Assembly: GCF_017654505.1 (NCBI RefSeq)
Contig: NC_054538.1
Location: 19,167,912-19,231,911 of the forward strand
Direction of reading: 5' to 3'
Length of the DNA stretch: 64,000 nt
Source of the DNA: Polyodon spathula
Taxonomy: Eukaryota > Chordata > Actinopteri > Acipenseriformes > Polyodontidae
Below the pieces are notes generated by a model, which ran no database searches, was not told where the DNA came from, and worked only from the letters and a program-made list of their open reading frames with translations. Each line of letters begins with the position of its first letter. Positions within the stretch are counted from its first letter, which is position 1. Of this stretch, positions 26,126 through 41,100 are shown piece after piece. The position numbers were made by a program, and so were the translations under genes.

Positions 26126-29100
26126 TTGCTCTCATTTTTAACCAATTGGTGTGGATTACTGTGTTCCAGGAGGAGTTCAGCTCATCTGTAACAACATGGT
26201 GACCAGCACCAGAGCAATTGTGAACACAGCTCGGAGTATGGTATCAACCATCATGAAATTCTTGGACTCTGGACCAGGCAAGTCTGCTGACGGCAGTCTA
26301 AAGTCAAGAGTGTTGACTTCGGAACCGGACAATGCAGAAGGACTTCACAACTTCGCACCATTAGGTATGTGTAATCTGGGGGATTTTGGTTTCTGGGGGC
26401 TTCAACTAAGATTTTTGTAACTGGCCAGGGGCTGCAAGCACAGATTGGCCACAGGAGGACATACTGTCCATTGCCACCTCCTGAGGAGGTGGGTGAGCAG
26501 GAGCTGGCTTTCCTGTCCTGAGCAGTAAAGCTCTCCCTGTTGGCAGAGCTCATATCACTTATCAAGAGGGCCACTGCAAGCTTGCAAATGCCCTGGCCTA
26601 TAGCAGGGGAAAAGAAGCAATCAGTCTTTGATGATGAGCCTAACGCCTTATCTCCCTTATGGCCCCATTGAGACTCAAATGCATCGGAGTACTCAACTAT
26701 CTGGGCCACTGGCTGTTGTGCCTAGTCTCCACCTCAGGCAGAGGCCCACACAGAACTTCTCACCGGCCACCTTCAATGGTTGTGCCTTACGGTGAATGCG
26801 TCAATGTTTTAGAGCTGCAGGCTGTTTACCTTGTCCTCAACCACCAGGGCGGTCTGCAGTCGCCCATTATTAATCGCATGGCTCACAAGCTTTGCTGTTG
26901 GTGCACGAAAACCTCCTCTCACTTTGGACAGTTCATCTACCCAGGGTGATGAAATGGGCTGTGGACCACCTTTTCATCTGGGAGAAGTTCTGGAGAGCAG
27001 AGATGAACCTTTTACTTCCCAGGAGTCAACCCACTGCCCCCTCTGGTTCTCCATAATAGATGGAGAACCGCTGTCCCTTGGCACACCAGTGGCCCAAAGC
27101 ATCTGCCGCTACACCTTCCCATTGCTCGCGTTGCTCCAGCTGTGTCTGAAGGAAATGAGGCAGGACCGGACCAAGGTGCTCTTAGTATCCCTACACTGGC
27201 CCAGGAGAACCTGGGTTTAGCCAGAAGCGGCGAACTGTATGGCAGCCTGACCCATTGAGCCTGCAGCTCTGGGTCTGGCACCTGAATGGCTGCATTCGAG
27301 CCGTCCTGGAACTTTACAGCAGGGGTTTTGACACTATACAGAATGCCAGGGCAGCGCCCAAGTGTTCCCAGTACAAGTGGGGCGTCTTCTGACATGGTGT
27401 CTGCCTTGTGGGTTTGACCTCACAATGCCCTAGACCCTGTCCGTCATCTTTCTGATGATGCTGACAGGGTCCGACATTGGACTCGAAAGGGAAAATGTCG
27501 GACGTTGTTAAAGGGTTAATGTGGTTCTGAATGGTAGCGCACAAGGCAGCCTTTGGCATAGCCTTGTAGCATTCCGGTCATTCCGCAATCTTGCCCTTGC
27601 GATGGCTTTGGTACACTTACCCATGCGGTAATGGTTACATTTCATACTTGAAAGGGAACGTTAGGTTATTATCATAACCCTGGTTCCCTAAAATAGAAAT
27701 GTAACCGTTAACCTTGAAGGGCGCTGCGTCCATGATTGCAGCAGGCTTGGAAGGAAAAATGATGGTGAGATTAGTGACGTAAGTCCTTTTGTTCCCTGTG
27801 GGGCAAAGCCGTCACAGACCGTCACAGGCTCAAAGAGCAGTTTTGGTATACAATATTCAGGATTTGGCTCATTAGGAGGTAAATACCCATCCGGTAATGG
27901 TTACATTTCTATTTCAGGGAACATGTGATCTAATAGTGCCCAATGACATGTCTACCATGTTTTGTGTTGGTTTAGTTGAGCTTGTGGTCTTCTGTTCTTG
28001 CAGGTACCATCACCTCCAGCAGTCCCACAGCCCAGCCGGCGGAGGTACTGTTACAAGCTACTCCGCCCCATCGCAGGGCGCGCTCGGCAGCCTGGTCCTA
28101 CATCTTCCTGCCAGAAGAGGCTTGGTGTGACCTCACCATCCATCTCCCTGCGGCTGTGCTGCTTAAAGAGATACACATCCAGCCTCATCTTGCGTCTCTG
28201 GCTAGTAAGTGCTGCTGTAGTCAGCCACACTTTTAATAAAAAAAATTCCTTCCAGTTCCCTTACACCAACTTATACTTCTATACCGTATGACTTCATATT
28301 TGGAATCAGTGATTCAAACAAAGACCTTAAGGTATTATCTTAACCTGTATGAACTCTTCAATGAGTGATAACTGTTTTTAAACCTGTGAACCAGTTTATT
28401 TCTGGGATACATTTGGCATCCTTGTTGTAATAACACCTTTTTTAAGATGGAGTGGGATATTTGTAAGCCTGTATAGCTGAGAGGTTGGTAAAGATCGCTT
28501 TGAGGGAAAAAAAATGTCTTTCGGTGCTACAAAAGATTATAAATAGGATCCGATATGTGTAATTGTGTAGGGTTTAATTCTAACTGCTTTCTCCTTGCAG
28601 CCTGTCCTTCTTCGGTGTCAGTGGAAATCAGTGCAGACGGAGTGAATATGCTGCCCCTGTCGACACCGGTGATCACCAGCGGCCTCACCTACATCAAGAT
28701 CCAGCTGGTGAAAGCAGAGGTGGCGTCTGCGGTGTGCCTGCGCCTGCACCGGCCACGGGACGCCAGCACACTGGGACTGTCCCAGATCAAACTGCTGGGC
28801 CTCACCGCCTTCGGTAACACCTCGTCCGCCACCGTCAACAACCCTTTCCTGCCCTCCGAGGACCAGGTCTCTAAAACAAGGTACCCAGCTCAGTTTCCTT
28901 CATTTTCATCCAAAACAGTAATTGTGATTTATCAGATTTTAAATGATTACAACATCACTATGTAATCACTTGTAATAGCAGTAACCATGCAAACACAATT
29001 TACAATATGAAGTTGTATGGGTACAAAGTAGATCTTGGTTCAGTTTAGAGCAGCACAAAAGATAAATTTCTTTCTCATGGGTGGTCTCCATCTTTTCCTT

Positions 29101-32100
29101 GTATGTCAGTATTGGCTGGCTGAGGCTTCTCCACCACTGCCTGACTCACGTTGGTGACCTGGAGTCCATGATGGCTAGTGCAGCGGCCCCCACTGCTAAT
29201 CTCCTGCAGACATGTGCAGCCCTGCTCATGTCCCCATATTGCGGGATGCACTCACCTAACATCGAAGCTGTGCTGGTGAAGATTGGGCTACAGTCCACAC
29301 GCATAGGACTCAAACTGATTGACATTCTTCTGAGGAACTGTGCTGCATCTGGCACAGACCCTGCAGGTACTAGTTTGCATTATTGACGCTGAACAAGAGC
29401 ATTTTAAAGCTGCTACTTTTGTTTAGTGAACTGTCTACTACCGTAGAAGCTCGTTAGTTGCAACATAACGGTGCCCTTTGCTATGTTGCTCGCAAGCCGC
29501 ATCTGTGTTGCTGTTGCTGTTGCTGAGTGTTCCCTTGGAAATGCTGCTCATAAGTGGCGGTTATGTTGCTGTTACAGAGTGGGTTTTAATGGTAAGGACA
29601 GAGTTCCCAGGGAAATGCTGCTTGCAAGTGGGGGGTACTCTTACCAGGTGTTGTTATTAACAAGCATCTACTGTATTTGGTTTAATTTTAAAAATAACTA
29701 AATTCTCCAAAACCAACTTTAAAGAACTTTCTCTTTTTTTTTTATAGACTTAAACAGTCCTTTGCTCTTTGGAAGACTAAATGGCCTTTCTTCTGACTCT
29801 ACAATTGATATCCTCTACCAGCTTGGAACAACTCAGGATCATGGTACCAAGGACAGGTATAATCTTCTCTCAAGCAGTACAGGGCTTATGATTTTAAGGA
29901 AGGTTTCTACCTTGCTGTTTGCGTATAGTGTTTCTGACTGTATTGTAAACACTTTATTACTATTTCCACAGAACATATTATAATATTTTGTAATTATTGA
30001 AGGTATTTCGGACAATTACTGTATTTTATTGATCTCTAGGATGAGCTGGGTTATTACATTTGAGACCCTTATTATTATTATTATTATTATTATGATGATG
30101 ATGATAGTTGATCATGTCAATCCGTAGGAATTAATGTGTAAAAGGTGGAGTTGGTTATGAGCTATATTCTTGTTATATTGGCATGTCATTTGACTAATTT
30201 CATCTATGTCTGTCTCCCATAGAATTCAGGCTTTGCTTCAGTGGGTACACGATTCATCAAGAGTGGCTGCCCTGAAAAGAGGTGGCCATATTAGCTACAT
30301 CAGTCCCAACAGCTCACCTAGAGAATATGGACTTCTCATGCCTTCACCTTCCCATTTGCACTGTGTAGCTGCAATCCTGTGGCACAGCTATGAGCTGCCT
30401 GTGGATTATGACCTTCCAGTTTTACTAAACAGGGACCTATTTGAGTAAGTGCTATGGTGTAACAAACAGATTATTCATGAACAGTAGAGAACAGCTTATC
30501 TCAGTTCTTGACCTCCATGAAAACATCAGTTGCAGTAGTAGTTTGCAAATGCTTAGCTATGAGGTGACACTTTTCTGAAAATCCCTTCTCTTGCAGGTTG
30601 TTATACAACTGGTCCATGTCCCTCCCATGCAACATGGTGCTGAAGAAAGCTGTGGACAGTTTGCTGTGCTCTATGTGCCACATCCACCCAAACTACTTCT
30701 CCTTATTGATGGCCTGGATGGGCATCACAACCCTACCTGTGCAGAGCCAGCACTGCCTCTCCATGACTGATGACAGTAAGAAGCAGGACCTGAGTGCTGG
30801 GCTAACAGATGACTCCAAGAATGCTCAAGCCCCTATCACACTCACCGAATCCCACCTGGCCACCCTAGCGGCTGCCTCCCAGTCCCCAGAAGCTATAAAG
30901 CAATTGTTAGACTCTGGCCTGCCCTCTTTGCTTGTGAGAAGCTTGGCCAGCTTCTGTTTCGACCTACTATCCAATACTGATTTCTCAGTGCCTTCTGTGG
31001 AGGTTCCTGTAGATAGAAACAGGAGGCAACACCCCCCGCAGCACCCGGCTAACAAAGTGCCCCTGACTGCGGACTTGGTGGCTCCGGTGCTCCGGTTCCT
31101 GACTGATGTCGGGAACAGCCACGCAATGAAAGACTGGCTGGGCGGGCCGGAGGTAAACCCCCTGTGGACGGCACTCCTGTTCCTGCTCTGCCACTCCAGT
31201 GCCAGCGCAGGGGGCCATCAGGCCAGAGCCCAACCCTCAGGCTCCAGATATTCTCTGGCATCTTCGATGAGTGGGAACGGTCTGACCACCCAGCAAAGAA
31301 CAGCTACTGAAAATGCAACAGTGGCATTCTTCTTACAGTGCATCTCCTGCCATCCTTGTAATCAAAGGTTGATGGCTCAGGTTAGTCAAACTTTATTTTT
31401 ATTCCAGGAGAGAGAGTTCAAAACTTTTTTAATTAAACTATTGTTAAGTAGGGTAGCTTAATGTTTGTATAAGAGCTGAAAGGTACTGAGGCATGAGTGC
31501 CTGTCTTCCGCCAGGGCCACACAGTAAATGAGAGATTAAGGCAGGATTCGAAAATTTGGATCGGATGATACCACTGGGCTGTACTGCTAACTTGGAGAAC
31601 CATTTTAAAAAGATGACTTGCCAAAAAAGTAGTTTGTGCGGATGTTTTTTTTTTTTTAATAAGCAATCATATACAGTATGTCGTTTCTTAAAGGTTGTAA
31701 GCAGCTGCCTTGGCTTTCTTGGTTTCCTTTTATTTTTGTGAGATTTTTAAACTTTCATAGGTTTAACTTGTGCTTATTAGCAAAAAATAATTGATGGGGA
31801 TATGCTGGGTGGAATTAAATGACAGCTCAAATCCACAGGGATGGGAATAAGACCTATCATAGCAGTTTAACCCATGCCAGGTTTTGCTACAGGCTTGATT
31901 AGCCACAGTGTATAGGTAACAAGCCCAGGTATGTCTTATTAAACTCATAGTAAAACCCAGAGTGGAAACTATTGTGCAATGGGAGTCTTATTTGCATCCC
32001 TGAATCCATTTATATAACCACCACAATGGGAAGCGAAGCCCATTGTACCAAAAAAGGGTACAATGTGTTTTTTTGGTTTTGTTTTTTACATTCCTAGTTT

Positions 32101-35100
32101 GTTTTTACTACCACAAATTAGGATAGCCAGGTTGTAATCCCACTGTTTTATCACAGGTGCTTTGCGAGCTGTTCCAGTCAGCACCCCAGCGAGGAAATGT
32201 GCCTACGTCAGGGAATATATCTGGGTTTATCCGAAGGCTCTTCTTGCAACTAATGCTGGAGGATGAGAAGGTCACTGTCTTCTTGCAGTCTCCCTGTCCG
32301 GTAAGTACTTCTTACTGTATCTCAGTAATTGACTACTTTTTAGAATTACAGGTTAATCTGAGTAAATATGGGCTGATGTGAACAGGCTGGCGTAGGGGTG
32401 ATGTCAGGCCAGGAAATGAATGAAAGACACACAGCAACTGCGGGAGAAACAGAGACGCTGTGGCATTCAGTGTTTTATTAACACACAGAAAATAAAAGGT
32501 TTGAATAAAACAGAACACTGCACTTGAAGCCAAAATAAATAGACAAACAAAACAGACAGTGGACAACACTAAGCAAGCATTGTGACTCGCAAGAGTAGCA
32601 TTTGTTTTGCTTTTAATTATTTTCTCCTTCTTTCTCTCCCATTCTCTACTTTCGAACACACAACCCTGAGTGAGTGCTTCGTGCCTCTATATGTACAGGT
32701 GTGCCAAGATGCTAATTAGTCATTCACTTAAATCTTGGCACATGAACTAATTTGTACAATCTCATACTCGCATACTGTAACATACTTTATCTGCACATGA
32801 AGTGATTGTGGAATCTCTCTGCCTAAGTACAACAATATATTTTAAATTGTGTTACACAGTCCCGTTTATCCCATGCACCAACATTAACACAACACACGCA
32901 ACACAACGCATATCACAGACATGGGCGGGGCACACTGCCACAGCTGGTTACACAGTCCCTGACTTGACTAATGTAACATTATGTTATATGGGTTACTTTG
33001 CAAAAACAGCTGTGAAATTCATTAAAAAGTATTTTTGTGACTATTTCTTGCGACCACATTCAATTTCCAAGAATTTGCAGAGTTTACAATATTTTTTTTT
33101 ATTGGGCAGGGTGGGGCGCGAGGTTAATTGACATTTCATTTGTAGAAGTAACCTTAAACTGAGTTGTATTAGGTTTTTATGTACATAAATCTAATTGATC
33201 TAATTTTACATTTCTCAATTTGGTTATTTTTTTCGGTCAATGTTAGAAATCGCTGATTGGGTGTATATAAAATTGTTAGTATTTTCATTGCTAATGTAAT
33301 GTTTTCATTTTTGCTTGATTTTTAAAGCACTTTGGGATTGCTTGCTATGAAAGGCATTATACAAAAATAAATTGATTGAATTGATCTCAAAAGTGATTTG
33401 TTGTTAGTTTTCTAAGAATATAATTTTTCCAGTTGTACAAAGGAAGAATTAATGCCACCAGCCATGTGATTCAACATCCAATGTATGGAGCTGGGCATAA
33501 ATTTCGCACTCTTCACCTCCCTATCTCTACTACCCTAGCTGAGGTCCTTGACAGAGTGTCAGGTAAGTGTATACCACCTACAGTACAACATGAACTGGAA
33601 CACACCAATGCAGTACTACATATATGTCTTGATTTATATGTGGACAGCCCTTGACACTCTGTTAGCTATATCCTATATTTATATCATGTATTAATATTTA
33701 CAACTACTAAGTTTCTTAGTCAGCAAAGGAAAGCTTCCTTGTTATCCTTGATTGACTTCAGTGGTTGCTAAACAGCATCTGTAGACATTGCATTCCTGGT
33801 AGTTAAACAAAGAAATTACCTGATTAGTACTTCTTAAGCACAGAGAGTAGGCTTCAAATTTGCAATTACACACTTACTGCTTTTGTGTGCGCATGACTGA
33901 TTATTGGGCAAAAATTTCACAACATTTTCATTAAAATACCATTTCTCAATAAAGCATATAGATCTCCAATCTTTTATTTTGAAAAAGCACTGCCAAGTTG
34001 CCAGTCTTGGCTGAGGGAACTTGTGGATTGCTGCATCGACCTTTATGCATTCTAGAGGGATTTGGTAGGAAAATAGAACAGGCCTACTGTAGTTTAACTT
34101 ACGGTGTTTCAGCAATCACTGCTGATCAGGCACCAGATGAGTCAAGCTGAAGACTTTCTAGCAACAATTTGATTTAACAAGTAAAACCGTTCAATTGCAG
34201 TGCGATTTGCCACCATAGATGAGTGTTTATTATATATGTAGGTGATTTATATAAGTAGCAGAGTGACGACAGCTCAGTCTGAAAAACATATTTGAGATGT
34301 TATCCAAAGTCAAGGTCATTCTGTTTTAAAGGAAATGGTTTGTACTGCAAGCACATGAAAGTGATAGATTTAGCAACTAGTGTGTACAGTGATATCGCTA
34401 AGAAGTGTGTTTTGTTGATGAATGGCTCTCTGCGCAGGACCTTGGAGAGCGTTGTGTGGTGTTTAACCCTTCCCTTCTGATACTGAAAGATCATAACGAG
34501 ACCACATGTGTGTGACCAGACAGAGTGGGGTTTATTTATTTTATCTTAAATGTTGTATCTTATTACCACTGCCATTACAAATGAATACAAAAACTACTAC
34601 CTGAAGTTTGTTTCTTGTAGCACAAATATGCTACAAGAAACTAACCTGTACAGTGAGAATTGTTAGTTGTCATTGAACAGTCTGTTTTGAATTATACCAG
34701 CGATGACGGTGTTATGATCAGACAGTGTTTTGAACAGTTGAATACAGTATCCCCATGATTGTTAATCATTTGTGTGTTTTCTTTCTAACATGAACTCTTA
34801 ATGTTTAGATACTCCAAGTATAACAGCAAAGCTGATCAGCGAGCAAAAGGAGGACAAGGAGAAGAAGAATCATGAGGAGAAGGAGAAGATGAAAGCAGAC
34901 AATGGATTTCAGGACAATTACAGTGTTGTTGTTGCATCAGGTAAGGTGTTGTTTTAGGATGAAATAATCAGACTAGATTGCTTTCAATTCTGTCTGTGCA
35001 GCCTGATTTTATGTTTATCACTGAAACATAAACTTGGAAATAAATAGGACGCTCATTTAAATGTATATGTCAAGCAAGATGTGGTAAAGGCCATCTCTGG

Positions 35101-38100
35101 ATGCGCAAATGCCAAAAGTGAAAATCACATTGTCAGCTGTCTTTTTGCATTTAGTGTCTGCTGCCACAGAAAGCAAAGTATGCTAAAATAAATGTAACAT
35201 TTTGCAGTTAAGTAATATAGTGACCCGTACACATTGTCTCAGCATTTGCACTGTGCCTTAAGAAAGATGATACTTATGTGTTGGAACCCTATTCATTACT
35301 ATGTTGTCTTGTGGTATTATTTTAGCAAATTACATACTCTGTTACATTTCTAAAATGAGAAGCAAGTCTGCTCGTAAAGTATTATGCTGTTTTTGTGTTC
35401 ATGTTTTACAGGTCTGAAATCTCAGTCAAAGAGAGCAGTATCCACGCCCCCGCGCCCCCCCTCCAGAAGAGGAAGGGTCATGACTGACAAACTGACTCCC
35501 TCTTCTGCCGGGGTGGAGTCGTCTGGTAAAACGATCAGTGTTCCAGTCTTTTATCTGTATCATAAACTGCTACCAGGTAAGCTTCCAGGTGTGATTGCAG
35601 GTAAAAACAGACCAGTTCAGATTATATATTTACAAAGTGTAGGGCACATGTATTTTCAAATATTGTTGAGCATAGTTAAAAAAAATAAATAAATAAATAA
35701 ATAAATAATAATCTGGCACATTTTTGTTTGCGCCTTGCAAACCTCTTGTATGATCTGTAAATGGGGGAAAGTGCTCCATCCTCATCTCTATTGCCACACG
35801 TGGGCCAGATGGTCTGTGTTGCCTGAAGCGTTGGCAGTTGTTTCAAATTTGAGAGGGCCTGTTTTCCTTTGGCACTAAAGCACAAGGTGTGACTACTTAT
35901 TTTTATTTCTGCATGCTGGTGTGCAGGAGTTACAGATAGAAATTGCCAACCACACACAATCTTAATGCATTGAGCTCAATTCTAGCAGTAAAAAGAGTAA
36001 TTTTATTTAAAGCAGCAGATGGCTGACTGACATTAACTGATTGTATGGCCTGTTTCTGACTTCATGCTGCCAGAGTACCAAAATTATGTGTATGAATTAC
36101 AGCATAAATAATAGCTAACATCACAGCTTTCATTTTTTTTTTTTATTCAACTGAATAAAATTGTACATTGAAAATCACATTTTTCAAAACAAAACAAAAC
36201 AAAAAAAAACACTGTCACCCTTTACATCTTTATTGGAAATACGGTCCTGTGTGAGTATATAATTTCTTATCAGTTATTTTGCTGCCAAAAAGTGACCTGA
36301 TGATGTTTTCCTCAGGCCAGGCTCTGCCAGCGGAGATGACACTTGCCCAGCTGCTAGCTTTGCTGTATGACCGCAAGCTCCCTCAGGGTTACCGATCAAT
36401 AGACTTGACTGTGAAGCTTGGTTCCAAAGTAATCTCTGACCCAAGTCTGTCGAAAACTGACTCGTTCAAGCGTCTCCGAACAGAAAAAGGTAAGAGTTAA
36501 TTTTTTTAAACGACTCTATTTTAATTAATTACTTCTCAGGTCACTTCTGTCTTCTTCATAGCCCCTGATCTCTGGTAGCCTATTGGGGGAGGACAACACT
36601 TTATAGCCCTGTCTAGAAATTTTTATAGTATCTTCTTTCTGCAAAGATAAATACCACTAAATCAAGCACCTATGGGAATAGGTTCCCAGGCCTGACAGTC
36701 GGGATCCAGTGATTTATAGAAAAGAAAAATAAGAAACTTTTTTTTTTTTTTAAGAATAGAAATGACACTACAGTTAACTTTTTATGCTGTGGGAATGCAG
36801 AATAGCTATATAGCCACTCTGTCTTCTGTGTGTGTGTTTTGCACTGGAGTCTAGAGGGTTCTACAGGATGCACAGTGCAGCTTGATACCTACTTAAATAG
36901 CAGTCTCAGTATCTTGCAGACTGCATGTTATTTCTCTGTTGCCTTCCCACTGCACCCTTGCTACAGACAATTCAAATTCATGGCCAAGTAAACAGTGTTT
37001 TTGGACTTGTCATCCCGACGGCGTATGTCAAGGATTACAAATAAGTGAATCGATTTAAGAATCTGAACATATTTGCTAGACCGTCCACCCTGGAATAAAA
37101 CTTTGCCTGCTGACACTTGCTAGCCGATTGGAGCATGACTGTTTCTGAATGTGCGTTCTGGCTCAGCAGAAAATACCTATAAAAATACCTTCAAGCTTTA
37201 GGTATTAACATCAGCAAGTAACATAGTCCTGCACTCTGCAGAAGTCAACTTACTTAATCCTGTTGCACCTGAAGTGTGCTGCTGAATTTTCAAAACTGTA
37301 AATGTTCTGTTTTTTTGTATATGTTTCTGAAGGAAGTGTAACAGTGTGATCAAAACTGCAGACTGCTCTAGTAATATAGGAAAGATAACCATTTTTGTTT
37401 ATTTTTCATTGTAAAAATAAATAGTTTGTTGAAGAAATTCTGTTTTAATTAGTGGTGCTGTTTCTTCAATACATTTAATGATTTAGTTCCATTTAAAAGT
37501 ATATATGTCCAAAAGGACTCTCACATTGTTATCCATGCATAAAAATAATACAAAGGTATATGTCTGTACAATGCTATAGAATAAAAAAGAAAAGGTTGCA
37601 TTTTTGGATAACAGGTTTTCTCGTGTATAATTGAAGTAAGCCACTAAAAAGTGATCTTTTGGAAGATTAAAAAAAGGCAGATCATCTTGCATTGTGTCTG
37701 ACCTTTTATTTTTGGCAACCTTGTGTTCTAAAGCATAATGTTTATTGTGTTGGTGCACAGTTAATATTTAATGTATGTGAACTAAAAAGGTTTCTAGCAT
37801 AACAGTACATTATATATTGAACTATGTATTCTTTCTAATGTTTGAGTTGTCAAAAGACTTGTGAATATATCTGTAATTTCCCTACTGATTTAGCTGTAAT
37901 ATCTGATGATCCTGTTCCAAGCTTCATAAACAAGATTTTATGAGAATCGTGGAGTGCTACATCAAGGTTAAAAATAAATTTAATGGCTTAAGTCATGTCT
38001 CGGAATGATGACTTCTGGCAGTGGAATATTAAGTAAATCAGACTGGAGAAGGCAGTCAGGAGAGCGATATGAAAAAATAATCCTCCTGAGCTACATCCCT

Positions 38101-41100
38101 GATTCCACACTAGTACCAGCAGCACAGTTGGCATTGGTCACCCGTTTGATAACTGAATGTTTTATTTGACTGCTGAGCGGAGAAACGTATCATCTGTAAT
38201 TTACTGGTTTATCACTAGGATGTAAAAATTATTAAGCTACTTGATGTGACTGTTGAGAAATGCAATCGGCGCTCCCATGTTTTTTAATCCCAAGTGACAA
38301 GTTAAATTGTATTTCCCTATTGTCACTGTAGCATGGCAGTAATAATGATTGGTTTTACTAGAGACATAATAAGCAATGGAGCATGCCAGTAATATCATAT
38401 CTCCAAAATGGATATGTTGGCATGAAGTGATTGAAATTCTGAGGGAAGATCATCCCACAGAAGCATGCCTGTCACATTGCTTCTTGTAATTATATTTTGA
38501 ACTACGGATTGCATCTGAATTACCTCTGACAATAACTGCATATAGTTTCAACTAAATATATGACCACTGCTGAACTGCTTTGGTGGGAAGTAATTAGATG
38601 GAGGGTGTGCATATTTATAGTAATTTTCTTAGTTTATAGGGTTTAAATGTCAATAATTATTTTGCACTGTCATTGGAGCATTTTGGCAAATGCAGCTGCT
38701 GTAGGATTAAGCGGACTTTCAGGCCACCCTTGGCTTCATCTGTCATAATCAGGTATTGATGTTAACAAGTAGTTGTGTGGTGACTGTGTTCTAATAATGG
38801 GATAAGAAAGGATAACGCATTTGCTTTACTAAATTACAGCCATCAATAAAACAGATTCATCTGAGCAAGGGAGAGGTTTTATCTTTGGGTGTCATTTTTT
38901 AAAGATAGGATGAAGATGATATTCATTGCTTTAGATTAAGGAGCAGAATTTCAGCAGAAACAATAGGTAGTTTTCAAATTCTCACACAGGATAGCTATTC
39001 TTTATCTAGATTGGAACCCAGTTGACAGGCCAGTATTGTAAAACACTTAATACATAGTCATTTTGAAATGCATATGATAAGTTTGTAATAGTTTAGCAGA
39101 ACACCAGCCATAACTAGTTCATGAAAAAACGTGATTTGGTCTAAGGCGGCTCTGTCTATCATAATGCCTTGCTATCGAATTTAGCAGTCTGGACTGCATG
39201 GATTGTTGGATCCTTTATTACAGTAGACATAACCCCAATAACTTTAATACAGCATGCACATTCCTTTAGAAATGCAATAAAATGTGCATATTTGTGGTTT
39301 CTGAATTTATTTCTTAATAAAAGTGTTTGTTTTTCAGAAGACGTAATGGTTATTCAGGGATTAAGAGAAGGACCTTATATACAGTGCAGAGAAAGTTTGT
39401 GAACCCCAATGATAATTATGGAAATTGCATAGATTTGCCATGATAGCCGGCTTGAATAAAAAATAAGTATTTTAAATATCCAACAGGTTTTATATTAGCC
39501 AATTCCATGTCTTTTGAAACAAAATGATGTATGAATTAGACAAACAATGAGTGATTAAGATATAGGGTATGTGAAAAAGTAAGTGATCCCTTGGTTTTAT
39601 TAGCTCAGTTAAGGGAATAATTAGAATCAGGTGTTTACATAATTTGGTAGATCTTCAGGGGTGAATTTGGGAGGATCAGAAACTTTGTGAGTTTGGTCTT
39701 CACCATACAGGTGTGTGGAAACACGTCATGCCATGATCAAAATAAATCTCTCGGGCTGCTTTGCTGCTTCAAGACTTGGACGGCTTGCCGTCGTTGACAC
39801 AACCATGAATTCTGCATTGTAGCAGAAGAATCTAGAGGAGAATGTCAGGCCATCCGTCCGTGAACTGAAGCTGAACCGAAAGCAGGTCATGCAACAAGAC
39901 AATGATCCTAAACATTCAAGGAAATTTACGAAAGAATGGCTGCAGTAGAAGAAATTCTGCATCCTTTAGATTGGCCTAGTCAGTCCAGACCTAAACACCA
40001 TCAAAATGTTGTGCAGGACCTGAAGCAAGTTGTCCATGCAAGGAAGTCCTCAAATGTCATCGAGTTGAAGCAGTTCTGTAAGGAGGAATTCCTCAAAACT
40101 GATGTGAGAGACTGGCTAACAGTTACAGGAAATGCTTAGTTGAAGTCATTGCTGTTCAAGGGGGTGCCACCAGTTACTGAATCATCTAAAGGTTCACATT
40201 CTTTTTCACATATGGATACTGAATGTTGAATCATTTGTGGATAAGTAAATGTTTGAATATTATCATCAATTTTTTTAATCAGGTTATCTTTATGTATTAT
40301 TAGGATGTAGATTAAGATCCAATAACATTTTATGTTTTAAATATGCGAAAATCCTAAGGGGTTCACAAAGCTTTGTATATATACACACTGCTATACAAAA
40401 GTCTTAGACATGTTCATTTTTCTACTCTGATACTTTATGAGCATCAACAAGTTTGTAGACCGTGGCTTTTGTATTCTGATACACTTGTTAAGTAGGTAAA
40501 TTCCTTTTTTCTAGAAATGTTTATAAAACTTTATCATTATTTACAGGGTGTTGCAGTATTTAATTCCACCTGTAATAAACCAGATTAGTAAAAATTGCAT
40601 TGTCTTTCTTTCTTTCTTTCTAGAACATGGGGAGATGTTAAATAGCTGTCCTGAAGATGAGGTTATGGCACAAGGAGACGAGTGCATTGATGCTGCCATC
40701 GATGAGTCCCTCCTGGAAACCAACCCAATTCAGTCTCCCCTTCAAGTATTTGCTGGAATGGGTGGCCTGGCACTCATAGCTGAGAGATTACCAATGTTGT
40801 ACCCTGATGTCATCCAACAGGCAAGTCACTTTTTGCTTGACTTCCAGACATTTTCATAATGCTAAAAGCTCTTTATTTTATAAAGCCAGATAACATCACC
40901 TTTTTATGACTGTGTGCCTCTGCTCATTTCATGAGTCTCTGTTGAAGAAGGAAATCCAGTCAGGTTTTGCTGTAGGAAATTTAATAATGGCTTTAGAGGG
41001 TTAGTGTGCAACACTTGGCAGTAAGAATATTTTTGTTCCATTTGTCGAAGGACTTGAAGGTCAAATATGCTGTTCTGGAGTTCTTGTGGGAATAATATTA

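Larger units (their letters stand above)
33563..36315. other. Introns between exons 42 and 45
   Basis: Introns of 1246, 471 and 739 bp. Besides the short hairpin at 34610 and (AAAT)n at 35676-35707, nothing was recognised. The preceding intron ends in a LINE-type tail at about 33326-33385 (GCACTTTGGGATTGCTTGCT). Confidence 0.5.
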
